From Candidatus Peregrinibacteria bacterium (GTDB taxonomy: Bacteria; Patescibacteriota; Gracilibacteria; UBA1369; LOWO2-01-FULL-3), in the NCBI GenBank assembly GCA_014728975.1, contig WJKQ01000086.1, positions 1 through 6,800 of the forward strand: DNA of 6,800 bases. The letters are read 5' to 3'. The notes below the pieces were generated by a model. It was given only the letters and a program-made list of their open reading frames with translations, did not search any database and was not told the DNA's origin. Made by a program: the position numbers and the translations under genes. Below, one piece after another: positions 5,621 through 6,800 of this stretch (the first letter of the stretch is position 1; every line of letters begins with the position of its first letter).

Positions 5621-6625
5621 GTGAAACACTTAAAAATAATAAATTTCCTGATTTTAAGCTGGATTTTGGAAGCTCTTGATAAGAATAAAGGAAAGAAAAT
5701 AGATTTTGCGGTAGGAGGCCAGGCAGTCATAGAAGGAGTTATGATGCGATCTCCCAATAATATTACAATCGCGGTTAGAAAACCCGATGGAAAGGTAAAA
5801 GTTAAAAAGAATCCTTACAGATCTCTGGTACAAAGAAAAAAATGGCTTAATGTTCCAATTATAAGAGGTGTCATAAATCTTTTTGAAATGATGGCAATCG
5901 GAAGTAAAGCAATAAATTTTTCAGCGAATGAAACGATAGAACAACCGTCCGCGCCGAAAAAAAATAAGACAAAAAAGAATAAGATTTTTGAAACCTCCAT
6001 GTTTATTGTTTCATTTGTATTGGCTATAGCTTTCAGCCTCTTTTTGTTTAAATTTATACCGTTATGGATAACTACTTTTATTGAAAGCAAAAACCACTAT
6101 ATTGAACAGAATTATATCATTTTCAATCTTATTGACGGCTTTTTAAAAACATTAGTTTTTCTGTCATATATCTTTCTGTTGTCTTTAATCCCCAGTTTTA
6201 AACGGGTTTTTGAATATCATGGTTCTGAACATAAATCCATTTTTACTTATGAAAATAAACTGCCGCTTGAGATAAAAAATGCAAAAAAACAGTCGCGTTT
6301 TCACCCCAGATGTGGAACAAGTTTTATTTTAATTGTATTTGTGATTAGCGTTCTTGTTTATACGTTTGTGCCAAAACAGGAAAATTTCAGCGTTAATCTG
6401 GCGGTACGTCTGGCATTTCTACCGATTATCGCAGGCATTTCTTACGAATATCTCAAATTAAGTGCAAAATTCGCAAAAAATAGATTTGTTAAAGCACTTA
6501 TAGCTCCCGGGCTTTGGTTTCAGCGGTTAACAACAAAAAATCCGGATTCCAAACAACTCGAGATCGGACTCCGTTCACTCAAAGAAGCTCTAATATTGGA
6601 AAAAAAGAATAAAAGTTTACTGTAA
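5621..6625 (+). CDS. DUF1385 (YqhQ-type) integral membrane protein of unknown function
   Basis: The family function is not established. The protein has 334 residues from GTG at 5621. The hallmark VGGQAVIEGVMMRSP (31-45) is followed by KKWLNVPIIRGVINLFEMM (73-91), YHGSEHKSI (199-207), HPRCGTSFILIV (228-239) and the C-terminal PGLWFQRLTTKNPDSKQLE (296-314), all strong family signatures. Four hydrophobic segments are visible at about 126-150, 168-190, 232-250 and 260-277. A basic linker (113-121, KKNKTKKNK) precedes the first. The invariant-looking His/Glu/His and HPRCG residues suggest metal binding or catalysis, which is inference. The start is uncertain: there is no in-frame ATG before Met41, the frame is open only from 5606, no Shine-Dalgarno site is seen, and residues 1-25 do not look like the family's short N-terminus. 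TTG at 5666 is an alternative. The gene is divergent from dut and its 3' end overlaps the next gene. Confidence 0.9.
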   Translation: MKHLKIINFLILSWILEALDKNKGKKIDFAVGGQAVIEGVMMRSPNNITIAVRKPDGKVKVKKNPYRSLVQRKKWLNVPIIRGVINLFEMMAIGSKAINFSANETIEQPSAPKKNKTKKNKIFETSMFIVSFVLAIAFSLFLFKFIPLWITTFIESKNHYIEQNYIIFNLIDGFLKTLVFLSYIFLLSLIPSFKRVFEYHGSEHKSIFTYENKLPLEIKNAKKQSRFHPRCGTSFILIVFVISVLVYTFVPKQENFSVNLAVRLAFLPIIAGISYEYLKLSAKFAKNRFVKALIAPGLWFQRLTTKNPDSKQLEIGLRSLKEALILEKKNKSLL

Positions 6626-6799
6626 CAATGACTCCAGCTGTTGTCGGGTTGTTTTCAGTAACTTCATTGTAGATGAAGAAAGATCATTTATATAAGGAAA
6701 TTCACTGATACGATTCTGAATTCCCAAAATAAGTGCATTTACGGCTGAATGGTCTTCCGGAGACAGATCTGTTTTACTTAAATAAGTATTGGCTTCCTC
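6617..6799 (-). CDS. C-terminal part of an unidentified protein, continues past the right edge
   Basis: An open minus-strand frame runs from the right edge to TAA at 6619-6617 and encodes 60 residues with no internal stop. The segment is hydrophilic and mostly helical in appearance: a short LSPEDHSAVNALILG stretch, then ISEFPYINDLSS and a final KLLKTTRQQLESLLQ helix. I do not recognise the family. Support for coding is that this frame stays open to the edge, has protein-like composition and ends exactly at the convergent DUF1385 gene. The two stop regions overlap by 9 bases (6617-6625). No start, domain motif or membrane segment is in view. Confidence 0.6.
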   Translation of the reverse strand, partial: EEANTYLSKTDLSPEDHSAVNALILGIQNRISEFPYINDLSSSTMKLLKTTRQQLESLLQ

Positions 6800-6800
6800 A

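Noticed and set aside
1..6800. CRISPR arrays, transposases, tRNA/rRNA genes, toxin-antitoxin or defence genes
   Set aside because: I looked for direct repeats, tRNA-like cloverleafs and such proteins on both strands and saw none. Almost all of the window is occupied by metabolic or family-assignable genes.

Overview
The window is AT-rich, densely packed and looks like chromosomal housekeeping DNA of a bacterium. The best guess at the source is a member of the Patescibacteria (Candidate Phyla Radiation). This rests on a DUF1385 (YqhQ-type) membrane protein, a divergent thymidylate-kinase-like protein of a kind I associate with that group, a compact Fe-S type PurF, and an archaeal-flavoured PurD. 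It is an inference from protein style, and no marker gene settles it. TGA closes three genes (pheA, purF, purD) exactly where their families end, so the TGA=Gly code of Gracilibacteria/Absconditabacteria does not apply. None of the chosen starts has a Shine-Dalgarno site at normal spacing.

Layout. At the left edge is the 3' part of a plus-strand prephenate dehydratase gene (phenylalanine synthesis), which runs tail-to-tail into the main block with only 6 bases between the stop codons. The main block (735-5551) is a minus-strand nucleotide-synthesis cluster transcribed right to left: dut (dUTPase), a tmk-like kinase, folD, purF and purD. Spacing is tight (7 bases, 63 bases, 11 bases, then a 4-base ATGA overlap). 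The 63-base tmk-folD gap holds a perfect 9-bp inverted repeat followed by a T-rich tract. A promoter-like sequence overlaps the end of tmk, so the block may be two transcription units, or one with an internal control point.

A short divergent intergenic region (5552-5620) carries promoter-like elements for both directions and a small palindrome. To its right is a plus-strand DUF1385 membrane-protein gene (5621-6625). Its 3' end overlaps by 9 bases the 3' end of an unidentified minus-strand gene that continues off the right edge.

How the genes fit together: PurF and PurD carry out the first two steps of de novo purine synthesis. FolD makes the 10-formyl-THF used later in that pathway, and its 5,10-methylene-THF substrate is the donor for thymidylate synthase. 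Dut supplies dUMP and clears dUTP, and the Tmk-like kinase probably phosphorylates dTMP. The cluster therefore ties purine and thymidine nucleotide supply to one-carbon metabolism. I found no mobile element, CRISPR array, RNA gene, defence system or clearly new system. The points most worth a second look are the altered motifs in the prephenate dehydratase and the kinase, and the tmk-folD regulatory gap. There is no gene-free stretch over 300 bases.
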